DNA of 11,171 nt. Origin: Bacillota bacterium (GTDB taxonomy: Bacteria; Bacillota; Bacilli; Alicyclobacillales; SLC66). Where the stretch lies: the NCBI GenBank assembly GCA_021821185.1, contig JAKACU010000058.1, positions 1 to 11,171 on the forward strand, read 5' to 3'. Shown piece by piece: positions 1 to 7,134 of the stretch (within the stretch, counting starts at the first letter, position 1; each line of letters begins with the position of its first letter). A model generated the notes under the pieces. That model ran no database searches. It was not told where the DNA came from and saw only the letters and a list, made by a program, of their open reading frames with translations. The position numbers were made by a program, and so were the translations under genes.

Positions 1-1797
1 TGTTACTAACTCAAGTTCTTCCCATGCAACATGGTGCAACAAAAATTCCGCTTGATCTGGTGCAAAACTTTGCAAAAGCCACTGACGGATAGTATGCTCC
101 TTTTGCGTATCTGAAAAGGCAATCTCTCTTCCTTCATCGGCGAATCCTGACGCAAATTTGCTAAGGACTACAGCGCCTAAATTACAAATTCCATAAGCTG
201 GGAGGCCCTGTTCGCCACATGGGTTGGTTGCAATGATCGGGTTGTAATAATAGGAATTCGACATCCGATTATACCTACCCAAAAAGACAACACCAGGTTC
301 AGCCGATTTCCAGGCGGAAGCAATCAACTCATCCCAAATTTGCGCTGCAGGTAACGTTTCTGAAACGACAAGCGCATGACCTGCCGCTTCAAAGCCAATA
401 AAATCACCGTCAAATTGCGGTGCATCTTGAAGATCAGGGTATCCAAGTGACCATGACTCGCCAGCTTTTTTGGCCGCCATAAACTCTTCAGAAATTCCCA
501 CGGAAATATTTGCACCCGTAATGACACCATCGACTTGTTTGCATGTGATGAATTTGCGAATATCCGTATGCCGATCATTCAAAATCAGCATCAGCGCTCC
601 TCGGCGAGATCCACCTTGCAACGTTAATTGACAACCGACGCTCATGATCTCACCGACACCGACAGGACCAAACCCCATGCCAAATACTTGGTTGCCTTTA
701 TCATATAAAATTCCCCAAGAATACGCACCGGAGCTGCGACCATTGACACCGCGCACATAGCTATAACGCGGTCGAAGTGACGATAACACCATCGTCACAC
801 GCTTAGAAGCCAGCATCGCTTCCCACATATCACCTAAACACTGCGCGATGGTTTCGCGACTGTCTCCAGGATGCAGCACAACGCCAACAAAATCCTGCAT
901 GACCTGTACGCCACTATCCAAAATCTGATCATAGATCATTTGCGCAGGAAGCGTGTCCCCATAACGCACGGGCAAATCAGCTTCCATCCATGATGCCAAA
1001 TCACCTTGCCACAACGCATCATACTCAGGTGCCGTCGTATCCGGAAAAATGTAGGTCCAGTTAGTCCCTTCTTCTACAGCACGCAAAAAAGCTTTTGAAA
1101 CGCGAACGGCTTTTGTACTGTTTGGATACTCTTGCGAAAGAAACTCCATCAAGTCCTCATGCCACACATCGAGCGCCAAAACCAATTCGCGTTTGCGCGA
1201 TGAACCAGATACTTTAGAAAGCGTTCCTTGCGGAGGAACTTGGCTAAGATTCATGCCAACGCCGCCAGAACGCGCTTGAATTTCCAGCGTTTGTCCAAAA
1301 GAACGTGCATAATCACGGACGCTATACCCAACATTTGGGATCACAAAACAATTATAACTGGTTGTTTTTATGCCAGTGCCCATCGATGCATTGATACGAC
1401 CGCCAGGAACATAGTGCCAATTGCTTTGTAAATCATAAAATCGGTCTTCCCAATATTGCGGTTCATCGGTGACTTGCGCTACGCCTTTCGCAATACGTCT
1501 CCACATCTGTTGTGGCGCTGTTTCTTGCAACACATCGATATGATCCAAAGGCAATTCCTCAATAAAGCCATCGCGCAGTTCAACAGTCACGGTACGATTC
1601 GCTTCATTCACTTCTTTTACTCGAGCCAGCTCATGATATGCGCGTTTTGCATCCATCACAGCTACGACAAGACTACCAGGTTGAAGTGTAGCTTTTTGCG
1701 CATCTTTCAGGAGATAACGATCAGCCACAATTCGCTCGCCTGTCTGAGACAACCAATCTTCTTGCGTAAACGGCAACATCACACCATCTTCAAGCAT
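1..1797 (-). CDS. nrdJ: Adenosylcobalamin-dependent (class II) ribonucleotide reductase, 3' end missing
   Basis: Catalyses reduction of ribonucleotides to deoxyribonucleotides in the cytoplasm, using adenosylcobalamin to make the radical. I read 599 codons on the minus strand from ATG at 1797 without a stop until the left edge. A small N-terminal region (about residues 1-95) has no ATP-cone. The class I/II alpha-barrel follows: YNC at 148-150 (C150, half of the redox cysteine pair), an RSGGVGMNLS segment at 176-185, GGSRRGA near 395-401, and the catalytic loop NPCGEQ at 525-530 (N525, thiyl Cys C527, E529). The rest of the barrel and the C-terminal redox cysteines, at least 150-200 residues by family length, lie outside the window. 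The start is supported by GAGGTGGGGG 7-16 nt upstream, which overlaps the nrdR stop. The gene is 15 nt downstream of nrdR, so the two are very probably one operon under NrdR control. Assignment to class II rather than class I rests on overall resemblance to B12-dependent enzymes and on linkage to nrdR. Confidence 0.93.
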   Translation of the reverse strand, partial: MLEDGVMLPFTQEDWLSQTGERIVADRYLLKDAQKATLQPGSLVVAVMDAKRAYHELARVKEVNEANRTVTVELRDGFIEELPLDHIDVLQETAPQQMWRRIAKGVAQVTDEPQYWEDRFYDLQSNWHYVPGGRINASMGTGIKTTSYNCFVIPNVGYSVRDYARSFGQTLEIQARSGGVGMNLSQVPPQGTLSKVSGSSRKRELVLALDVWHEDLMEFLSQEYPNSTKAVRVSKAFLRAVEEGTNWTYIFPDTTAPEYDALWQGDLASWMEADLPVRYGDTLPAQMIYDQILDSGVQVMQDFVGVVLHPGDSRETIAQCLGDMWEAMLASKRVTMVLSSLRPRYSYVRGVNGRSSGAYSWGILYDKGNQVFGMGFGPVGVGEIMSVGCQLTLQGGSRRGALMLILNDRHTDIRKFITCKQVDGVITGANISVGISEEFMAAKKAGESWSLGYPDLQDAPQFDGDFIGFEAAGHALVVSETLPAAQIWDELIASAWKSAEPGVVFLGRYNRMSNSYYYNPIIATNPCGEQGLPAYGICNLGAVVLSKFASGFADEGREIAFSDTQKEHTIRQWLLQSFAPDQAEFLLHHVAWEELELVT

Positions 1798-1812
1798 TCT
1801 TTAACCCCCACC

Positions 1813-2274
1813 TCAATTATCCTGTTGATGCAATAATTGTAAAATTTCTTTGGCAAATGTCTCTACATCACGAAACTCACGGTACACACTAGCAAATCGT
1901 ACATAGGCGACACCGTCCACTTCGCGCAGTAAATTCATCACTCGTTCGCCAACTTCAGACGAAGGCACCTCGCGCTCAAAATCCATACGTAACTGCTTGT
2001 CTACTTCATCAACCATGCTGTCGATCTGATCCGATGTAATCGGGCGTTTCTCACAGGCACGAGCAACGCCACGTCGAATCTTATCACGGTCGAACCCTTC
2101 TCGTGTTTTATCTTTCTTAATCACTAAAAGAGGTGTATACTCAACGCGTTCATAGGTTGTAAAACGCCGCCCACATTCAACACATTCTCTACGGCGCCGC
2201 ACCATGGACTGATCATCATTAGCCCGTGATTCTAACACTCGCGAATCTACTGTCTGGCAATACGGGCATCGCAC
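1813..2274 (-). CDS. nrdR: Transcriptional repressor NrdR
   Basis: NrdR represses ribonucleotide reductase genes; in this family the ATP-cone senses ATP/dATP and the zinc ribbon binds paired NrdR boxes. The 153-residue protein is the usual family length. The zinc ribbon shows MRCPYC at the N-terminus and CVEC at 31-34 (C3, C6, C31, C34), then an arginine-rich stretch at 26-37. The ATP-cone spans about residues 49-139. The start is GTG at 2274-2272, preceded by GAGGTGG (2279-2285) at 4-nt spacing; MRCPYC is the canonical N-terminus, so no other start is likely. It lies 15 nt upstream of nrdJ and its TGA leads straight into the nrdJ Shine-Dalgarno, consistent with coupled translation. Two NrdR-box-like sites upstream point to autoregulation of the operon. 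Confidence 0.97.
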   Translation of the reverse strand: MRCPYCQTVDSRVLESRANDDQSMVRRRRECVECGRRFTTYERVEYTPLLVIKKDKTREGFDRDKIRRGVARACEKRPITSDQIDSMVDEVDKQLRMDFEREVPSSEVGERVMNLLREVDGVAYVRFASVYREFRDVETFAKEILQLLHQQDN

Positions 2275-2286
2275 AAAACCACCTCA

Positions 2287-2302
2287 TAACTATATGTAGC
2301 GT
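2287..2302 (-). promoter_or_regulatory. NrdR box 2, in the nrdR leader
   Basis: Minus strand ACGCTACATATAGTTA matches the NrdR-box consensus at 12 of 16 positions. Its centre is 42 bp from that of box 1, about four helical turns, so both sites face the same side of the DNA. NrdR is known to bind such paired sites, typically spaced by whole turns. It lies between the predicted transcription start and the nrdR ribosome binding site. Confidence 0.65.
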
Positions 2303-2321
2303 CGTCATAGAAACATAACCG

Positions 2322-2351
2322 ATTATATACGCTATATCTAGTATCGGTCAA
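2322..2351 (-). promoter_or_regulatory. Sigma-A-type promoter of nrdR-nrdJ
   Basis: On the minus strand TTGACC (2346-2351) is followed after 18 nt by TATAAT (2322-2327), a 5/6 and 6/6 match to the housekeeping consensus. Transcription would begin near 2315, giving a leader of about 40 nt before the nrdR GTG. The -35 hexamer overlaps the TGA stop (2348-2350) of the upstream HAD gene. The spacing is 1 nt longer than the optimum of 17. Confidence 0.75.
2329..2344 (-). promoter_or_regulatory. NrdR box 1, in the promoter spacer
   Basis: Minus strand ATACTAGATATAGCGT matches the published NrdR-box consensus ACACWATATWTWGTGT at 13 of 16 positions by my count. It lies between the -35 and -10 hexamers of the nrdR promoter, so occupancy should block RNA polymerase. 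Its core differs from that of box 2 at one of 10 positions. Confidence 0.72.
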
Positions 2352-3130
2352 GGTAGCAAATCCATTAAAGAAGTGATGACTTGATCCGCCTTTGTTTCCT
2401 CAGATCCATCTTGTTGCAACTCCGATGCGATCAAAATCGTACTAGCCCCCGCTCGTTTTCCAGCTGCTATATCCGTTAAGGGATTATCACCGATGACAAG
2501 TGCATCGCAAGCATCAATGCCCAATTTTTTACACGCGATATGGACAAAGGAAGCTTCAGGTTTTCCAACAATGATCGGTGTAACGCCTGTCGCAAAAGCG
2601 ACGAGTGCAACCAAAGATCCTGCGCCGGGAGATAAACCATCATTTTCCCATAACAATCGATCAGGGTTCGTCGCATAGAATTTTGCCCCTTGTAAAATAA
2701 ACCGTACTGCATGACGCAGATGATCATAAGACACCTGTCGATCAAGGCCTACAGCAACAGCGAACGGAGAGGATGGGGCTTTATCTCGACAAAAAACCGT
2801 AAAATCTTTGGCTAAAGCTGCCTGCAACCCTTCTTCCCCCACAACATACACAGCATCACCGCATCGATCAGGATGATTCTCCATCAAGACATCCGATAAA
2901 GCCATACTGCTGGTATACACATCAGACGATTCGGCAGGAAAGCCAAGGTCTTGCAGATGATGCGCCACTGCTTGGGGCGTTCTTGTGGAGTTATTTGTCC
3001 AATACAAAAACGGTATACTTTCCTGTATAATCGATGAAATCCATGCCTTGGCTCCTGGCATGACCGTTTTACCACGAAAGAGCGTACCATCTAGATCAAG
3101 TAGCAATCCTTTTTTTGTTTTCCAATCCAT
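2348..3130 (-). CDS. HAD-superfamily IIA phosphatase (NagD/YutF-like)
   Basis: A cytoplasmic phosphatase of the haloacid dehalogenase superfamily, subfamily IIA, at a typical length of 260 residues. Motif I is DLDGT (D12 nucleophile, D14 acid/base), motif II TNNS (45-48), motif III a lysine in VGKP (K190), and motif IV GDNPLTD (D215, D220). The C2-type cap between motifs II and III contains the characteristic YATNPD (152-157) and the GLSPGAGSLVA segment (165-175). All catalytic residues are present. The substrate cannot be read from sequence; related enzymes act on p-nitrophenyl phosphate, nucleotides or small phosphometabolites. The start ATG is preceded by AAGGTGG at 8 nt. It is divergent from the hydrolase gene at 3163, with only 32 bp between starts. 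The nrdR promoter begins at its stop codon, so read-through into nrdR is possible. Confidence 0.93.
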   Translation of the reverse strand: MDWKTKKGLLLDLDGTLFRGKTVMPGAKAWISSIIQESIPFLYWTNNSTRTPQAVAHHLQDLGFPAESSDVYTSSMALSDVLMENHPDRCGDAVYVVGEEGLQAALAKDFTVFCRDKAPSSPFAVAVGLDRQVSYDHLRHAVRFILQGAKFYATNPDRLLWENDGLSPGAGSLVALVAFATGVTPIIVGKPEASFVHIACKKLGIDACDALVIGDNPLTDIAAGKRAGASTILIASELQQDGSEETKADQVITSLMDLLP

Positions 3131-3162
3131 ATCTATTCCACCTTTGAGGACGTGATTTTCTT

Positions 3163-4005
3163 ATGACTTCCTTATCAGTTCAACGTATGGAAACAAGCTC
3201 CACACGATTTTCCTTAACCCTTACCGTCAATGCTTTCCTGGTCACTCACGAAAATGAAGGTATTCTTATCGATACCGGTTTTGATGATGCAGACAGTGTG
3301 CAAGCCATTCTTGCATCCATAGATCGCGAAAACATCACGATGAAAGGTATTTACTTGACACATTATCATGTAGATCACAGCCTAGGAGCACCGGCACTCG
3401 CTCACGCCCTGCATTGTCCAATTTATTATCATCACAGGGATGAAAACAACCTGATCACGACTTGGCAGCACGCTAAACACGCTGTTGCTGGACTCAGATT
3501 ATGCGTATTGGATCCAGCAGTGCCTATCACACTCGGTGCAGAGCAACTTCAAGTAGTAGAAACGCCCGGACATACGCATGGACATGTTTCTTATTTTCAT
3601 CAAGCAAGCAAGACGCTTTTTGCTGGTGACATGGTCATTCACGGCAACAGTGTGTGGGTTGGCCCTCCTGATGGACACATGGACGATTACCTAGATTCCC
3701 TACATGCCTTGATTGATCTTAATCCATCGGTGATTTACGGAGGCCATGGTCCCATCATAACACCTGGCACGCCGTGGTTACACACGCTGTACCAAAGACG
3801 GCTCGACCGTGAAAAGCAGATCATTTCTCTACTGGAAAAGAATCGACAAACTGTGGATTCGTTGGCGAAAGCTTTATACGGAGATCGGCCAATACAGTGG
3901 GTGACGAAAAAAACGATCGTGGCACACCTTCAACGCTTGCAAAAGCAAAAGCGGATCAAGTGGTCACAAGATCCGCTTTCACTTACCACCTATTATTATG
4001 CATAA
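3163..4005 (+). CDS. Metallo-beta-lactamase-fold hydrolase with C-terminal winged helix
   Basis: A 280-residue metal-dependent hydrolase. The metal ligands are all visible: HYHVDH at 67-72 (H67, H69, D71, H72), H137 in PGHTHGH, D156 in AGDM and H195 in GGHG. After the core, residues about 215-275 form a basic helical region (WVTKKTIVAHLQRLQKQKR) matching the winged-helix tail of LACTB2-like proteins. In that group members act as hydroxyacylglutathione-hydrolase-like enzymes or as single-strand-specific RNA nucleases; I cannot choose between these. The start is uncertain: GAGGA at 3146-3150 is 12 nt from ATG 3163, rather far, and in-frame stops exclude an earlier start. ATG at codon 9 is an alternative. 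The gene is divergent from the HAD phosphatase and converges on the membrane-protein gene, overlapping it by 10 bp at 3996-4005. Confidence 0.92.
   Translation: MTSLSVQRMETSSTRFSLTLTVNAFLVTHENEGILIDTGFDDADSVQAILASIDRENITMKGIYLTHYHVDHSLGAPALAHALHCPIYYHHRDENNLITTWQHAKHAVAGLRLCVLDPAVPITLGAEQLQVVETPGHTHGHVSYFHQASKTLFAGDMVIHGNSVWVGPPDGHMDDYLDSLHALIDLNPSVIYGGHGPIITPGTPWLHTLYQRRLDREKQIISLLEKNRQTVDSLAKALYGDRPIQWVTKKTIVAHLQRLQKQKRIKWSQDPLSLTTYYYA
3948..3979 (-). terminator. Intrinsic terminator of the membrane-protein gene, inside the MBL coding sequence
   Basis: A perfect 10-bp stem, AAAGCGGATC (3948-3957) with GATCCGCTTT (3970-3979), and a 12-nt loop. On the minus strand the stem is followed by TTTTGCTTTTGC, an interrupted U-tract, and it begins 17 nt past the stop of the minus-strand gene at 3996. 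On the plus strand no U-tract follows. The DNA is also coding: it specifies about residues 262-273 (KRIKW to PLS) of the convergent hydrolase. Confidence 0.7.
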
Positions 4006-4916
4006 TGACCATAGCCACGCCATGCGAGGTTTTCTTGCCCATTTAACCATCCTGTTATGAGGAGTAGTCCAAAAATGGGCGCCGAATTCACGTCAGTAGC
4101 AAATCCGCCAAAGATTCCAAAGTCCTGACCAAAAAACCAAATCGCAAAGCACAATGCTAGTGCGATGACTAAAGTTACGAGAGAACGGTTCCGGGCAAAC
4201 CACAAAACGGCGACAATAGCCAGCAAACTACTTAAGACGATGTTAAAAATTATGGCGTGTGCGGCCGCTACATCTGCCATCGCACTCAATACCGCAATCA
4301 AAAATCCGGGTTGTGGCGTAAGTTGAGAAGCCTGTGTAAAAATGCCGGAAAGGTTTGAGCCTTGAAAATAGCCACTGCTTGGAAGTGCCTGCCAAAGGGT
4401 TGCCAATAAGAGATACACGCTACCCATATAACGCACAAAACGGCTTATCATTTCGGTAGACCAAACGTACGTTGGTAACAAGAGCAAGACGGATGCGATC
4501 GCATAAAAGAGCGCAGAACCCGGAGCACCGGTAAGGATGGTAGGACTTCCTGCAAAGATACTGCCAAAGCCTTCGCTAAAAGCCCAAACAACTATCGCCC
4601 AAAGTAACGATAGATAAAGACCGATGGTACGACCAAGACCTTTTGTACACAGCAATAACACGCCAATGAGCAGTTGAATCAACGTGGACATCATGTTACT
4701 CACGGAAAACAATTGCATCCAAAGATGGATGCCCCCTTGCATCAAGGTCACAATCCAAGAAGGTTGTCCTGACATGACAGGGCTTAAAACGTTCGTCACG
4801 AAACCTCGTGTAAACATACCAGGTTGCATCTGCAAAATCCCATCAATGATCCACAAAACGCCAAGTCCAACTCGCAAAAAGCGATAACTTCGACTTTCTT
4901 CATCCATTGGCACCAT
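3996..4916 (-). CDS. Multi-pass membrane protein with two similar halves (DoxX-like appearance)
   Basis: An integral membrane protein of about 306 residues with around eight hydrophobic segments; I do not recognise a characterised family with certainty. Two halves resemble each other. FLRVGLGVLWIIDGILQM near the start corresponds to FVRYMGSVYLLLATLWQ in the middle, and VVWAFSEGFGSIFAG to AIWFFGQDFGIFGG near the end, each followed by a short T/N-containing loop and a last helix. This suggests a four-helix unit duplicated in tandem. The first helix recalls DoxX/DoxD-type proteins, but I would not claim a function. Start choice: a TTG at 4928 extends the frame but sits only 2 nt from AAGGAG. ATG at 4916 has GGAG at 6-7 nt and is preferred. 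It lies downstream of the PBP gene on the same strand and is probably co-transcribed. Confidence 0.82.
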   Translation of the reverse strand: MVPMDEESRSYRFLRVGLGVLWIIDGILQMQPGMFTRGFVTNVLSPVMSGQPSWIVTLMQGGIHLWMQLFSVSNMMSTLIQLLIGVLLLCTKGLGRTIGLYLSLLWAIVVWAFSEGFGSIFAGSPTILTGAPGSALFYAIASVLLLLPTYVWSTEMISRFVRYMGSVYLLLATLWQALPSSGYFQGSNLSGIFTQASQLTPQPGFLIAVLSAMADVAAAHAIIFNIVLSSLLAIVAVLWFARNRSLVTLVIALALCFAIWFFGQDFGIFGGFATDVNSAPIFGLLLITGWLNGQENLAWRGYGHYA

Positions 4917-4952
4917 GTAGCACTCCAAATCTCCTTTATTTGTACTGTATCA

Positions 4953-4974
4953 CATTACCAACTACTTGGTAATG
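4953..4974 (-). repeat. Hairpin across the PBP stop codon
   Basis: CATTACCAA (4953-4961) pairs perfectly with TTGGTAATG (4966-4974) around a CTAC loop, giving a 9-bp stem that contains the TAG stop of the PBP gene. No U-tract follows on the minus strand, so it is not a typical terminator. It could tune read-through or RNA stability between the PBP gene and the downstream membrane-protein gene. Confidence 0.5.
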
Positions 4975-6953
4975 ACAGTCGGAAAGTCTGATCCTGCAGC
5001 GGGGGCTACGTTGAAAGATGATCCACTCGCAGGCAGACCATTTTCAATGATGTTTGAAAACATTTTCGGTGGGTAACTGCTCGACCATTGAGGCAAACTA
5101 TTGGCAAGTGTCGTAACTGGGTATCCTTGCCATATTGCTCCAACGATATTTGGTGTAAACGCAGCCACCCACAAATCGCTGTCAGTATGCGATGAATTGG
5201 TGAACGCTACCGATCCTGTTTTTCCCGCCACCTGATGACCAGGCGCCGAAGCACCTGCCACGATACCGTTGACAACATTGTTTCGCAACAGGGCGACCAT
5301 TTGTTGTGCTGTTGACGGCGACATCACCGTAATAGGCGACGCCTGATATTGATAAAGCAATGATCCCGTATTGGACAAAATGCGATCAATCGCATGCGCA
5401 GGCATGCGCACACCATTGTTATCAAAGGCGGCATACGCATCAGCCAACTGAAGTGGAGAAATTCCAGGTACAATATTGCCCAAAGCGATGGTCAAGTTTT
5501 GATTAGCAGGGTTGGATAAATCAATACCCGCTCGTTGCGCAAAATCAATACCCGTCTGAATGCCAATTTGCTGTAACAACCAAACCGCTGGTACGTTCCA
5601 CGACTCGGCAAGAGCCCAGCGTAGCGTAACATATCCATGTTCAGTGGGATGCTGTTCCCAGTCACTAACCGTGTAATTACCGAAAGATAATTGATTGGTA
5701 ACCCCATCTTTTAAAGCAGAACCAGCATTCCACAGACCCGTTTGAATAGCTGGTCCGTAGATGACGAGTGGTTCCATGTCAGAACCGGGTGATCGTTGCG
5801 TGGATGTGGCATAATTGAATCCCCGATAGGTGTATTGAGATTGTCGCCCACCTACTAATGCCTGTATGCCACCAGTATGCGGATTGACAAACACAGCAGC
5901 ACCTTGAACTTTTTCCGTCGCAGTGGCTAGCGGGGTTGGATAATTACTGGGATCATTAACCCCCTTGTAAGCTGCCATTTGCAGCGTTGGATTGAGCGAC
6001 GTATAGATACGCAAACCACCTTGCGATAAGAGATCTGTGTTCAGATGCAATTGACCCATCTCTTGATACAAATAATCCCGATAATACGCATACTGTGGCG
6101 GAATGCCCGCCCACGCCTGCGTACTCACATGCAATTCCAAAGGAGCCGCTTGCGCTTTTATCATCTGCGCATAGGATATATAATTTTGTGCCTCCATCCG
6201 TTGCAGTACCTCATTTCGCCGTATCTTGGCGATCTGTGGGTTGACTAGTGGGTCGTAGTATGATGGAGCTTGTGGAAGACCTGCCAACAAAGCAGCTTGC
6301 GGTAGCGTCATACGTCGCATATCCGATGGTTGCAAACTAAAATAATTGTAGGCAGCTTGTGCAATACCTGTTGCCCCGTCGCCAAAATAGACGTGATTCA
6401 GGTACATATCAAGCACCTGGTTTTTTGTAAACTCACGAGAAATTTCCAAAGAAAGAAGCAATTCTTCCAATTTGTACTTTAATGTACGATTATCCTTCAA
6501 GTACACAATTTTCGCCAACTGTTGCGTAATCGTACTTGCTCCCTGACCGGCGTTCATATGAAACGCATCGTGCAATGCTGCTCGCAGATAGCCACGCAGG
6601 CTAAAGCCGGGATTGTGATAAAACCCTGCATCTTCGGTTGCAATCAGCGCCTTTTGAAGTGAACGGGGAATATCGTTCAATGGCACTTCCCGAATGCCTG
6701 TCGACTGAATGGTAAATGCCAAATGACCGTATCGGTCAAACACCTCAGTAGGTGCACTTTGCGAGTCTAGCTTAGCCAGATTAAGGTGAGGCGTAGACAA
6801 ATACCAGAATGATCCAACAAAACCGCCGGTTAATAGTACAAACACAAGGAGAACGAACCAACTAATCTTGATCCATCCAGGCACTCGCCTTTTACGTTTA
6901 ACCCTCTTTGTTACGGGTTTGCCAGAGGGATGTTTGGCAAAGGATTCTGTCAC
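4962..6953 (-). CDS. Class A penicillin-binding protein with altered SxxK motif
   Basis: A peptidoglycan synthase anchored in the cytoplasmic membrane, 663 residues. A basic cytoplasmic tail (KRVKRKRR, 16-23) precedes one transmembrane helix at about 28-50. The GT51 glycosyltransferase domain (about 65-245) has EDAGFYHNPG with catalytic E107, GASTITQQLAK at 138-148, and YKLEE at 160-164 with the second glutamate; the usual RK there is YK. The transpeptidase domain (about 350-610) has S451-W-N453 for SxN and K578-T-G for KTG. At the nucleophile motif it reads SPGSDMEPL, with S391 but E394 where lysine is expected. The codon is GAA, so AAA-to-GAA is one change, though neighbouring residues also differ from the usual SxFKP. 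If real, transpeptidation should be lost and the protein would mainly polymerise glycan. Start GTG 6953 has AGGAGGA at 7 nt. There is no C-terminal extension such as an FN3 domain. Confidence 0.94.
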   Translation of the reverse strand: MTESFAKHPSGKPVTKRVKRKRRVPGWIKISWFVLLVFVLLTGGFVGSFWYLSTPHLNLAKLDSQSAPTEVFDRYGHLAFTIQSTGIREVPLNDIPRSLQKALIATEDAGFYHNPGFSLRGYLRAALHDAFHMNAGQGASTITQQLAKIVYLKDNRTLKYKLEELLLSLEISREFTKNQVLDMYLNHVYFGDGATGIAQAAYNYFSLQPSDMRRMTLPQAALLAGLPQAPSYYDPLVNPQIAKIRRNEVLQRMEAQNYISYAQMIKAQAAPLELHVSTQAWAGIPPQYAYYRDYLYQEMGQLHLNTDLLSQGGLRIYTSLNPTLQMAAYKGVNDPSNYPTPLATATEKVQGAAVFVNPHTGGIQALVGGRQSQYTYRGFNYATSTQRSPGSDMEPLVIYGPAIQTGLWNAGSALKDGVTNQLSFGNYTVSDWEQHPTEHGYVTLRWALAESWNVPAVWLLQQIGIQTGIDFAQRAGIDLSNPANQNLTIALGNIVPGISPLQLADAYAAFDNNGVRMPAHAIDRILSNTGSLLYQYQASPITVMSPSTAQQMVALLRNNVVNGIVAGASAPGHQVAGKTGSVAFTNSSHTDSDLWVAAFTPNIVGAIWQGYPVTTLANSLPQWSSSYPPKMFSNIIENGLPASGSSFNVAPAAGSDFPTVITK

Positions 6954-7001
6954 TTATTCTTCCTCCTGATGCAATCTCTATCGCTGATCATCATGGACAT
7001 T

Positions 7002-7010
7002 AGTATAACA
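7002..7010 (-). promoter_or_regulatory. Extended -10 promoter of the PBP gene
   Basis: Minus strand TGTTATACT is an extended -10 element (TGn followed by TATACT, 5/6). No good -35 hexamer stands 17 nt upstream, as is common for extended -10 promoters. It would give a start near 6995 and a leader of about 40 nt before the GTG of the PBP gene. Confidence 0.5.
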
Positions 7011-7052
7011 AACCTGCAGTCTAATGTTTACTATAGCAATATTAAGCAAATA

Positions 7053-7074
7053 GCCGCTCCAATGAAAGGGCGGC
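7053..7074 (-). terminator. Probable terminator between the PAS gene and the PBP promoter
   Basis: GCCGC(T)CC at 7053-7060 pairs with GGGCGGC at 7068-7074 over a 7-nt loop, a GC-rich 7-bp stem with one bulged T. On the minus strand it is followed by TATTTGCTT, on the plus strand by GCTGTTTT. It lies 60 nt past the PAS gene and just before the PBP promoter, so it probably insulates the latter; it may act in both directions. Confidence 0.5.
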
Positions 7075-7134
7075 GCTGTTTTAAACTGAATTGACTGGAG
7101 AAGGTATATGAGTATTTGGAGCTATTGATCCGTT

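Noticed and set aside
1456..1836. Plus-strand open frame of 126 codons
   Set aside because: It lies antisense to the nrdJ and nrdR coding sequences, has no ribosome binding site and no recognisable domain; the minus-strand reading carries class II reductase motifs throughout.
4917..4928. TTG start four codons upstream for the membrane-protein gene
   Set aside because: AAGGAG stands only 2 nt from the TTG, too close, whereas ATG 4916 has a GGAG at normal spacing.
7108..7128. Six-codon plus-strand leader-like frame (MSIWSY) with GGAGAAGG upstream
   Set aside because: No plus-strand gene follows that it could control, and it lies between minus-strand genes.
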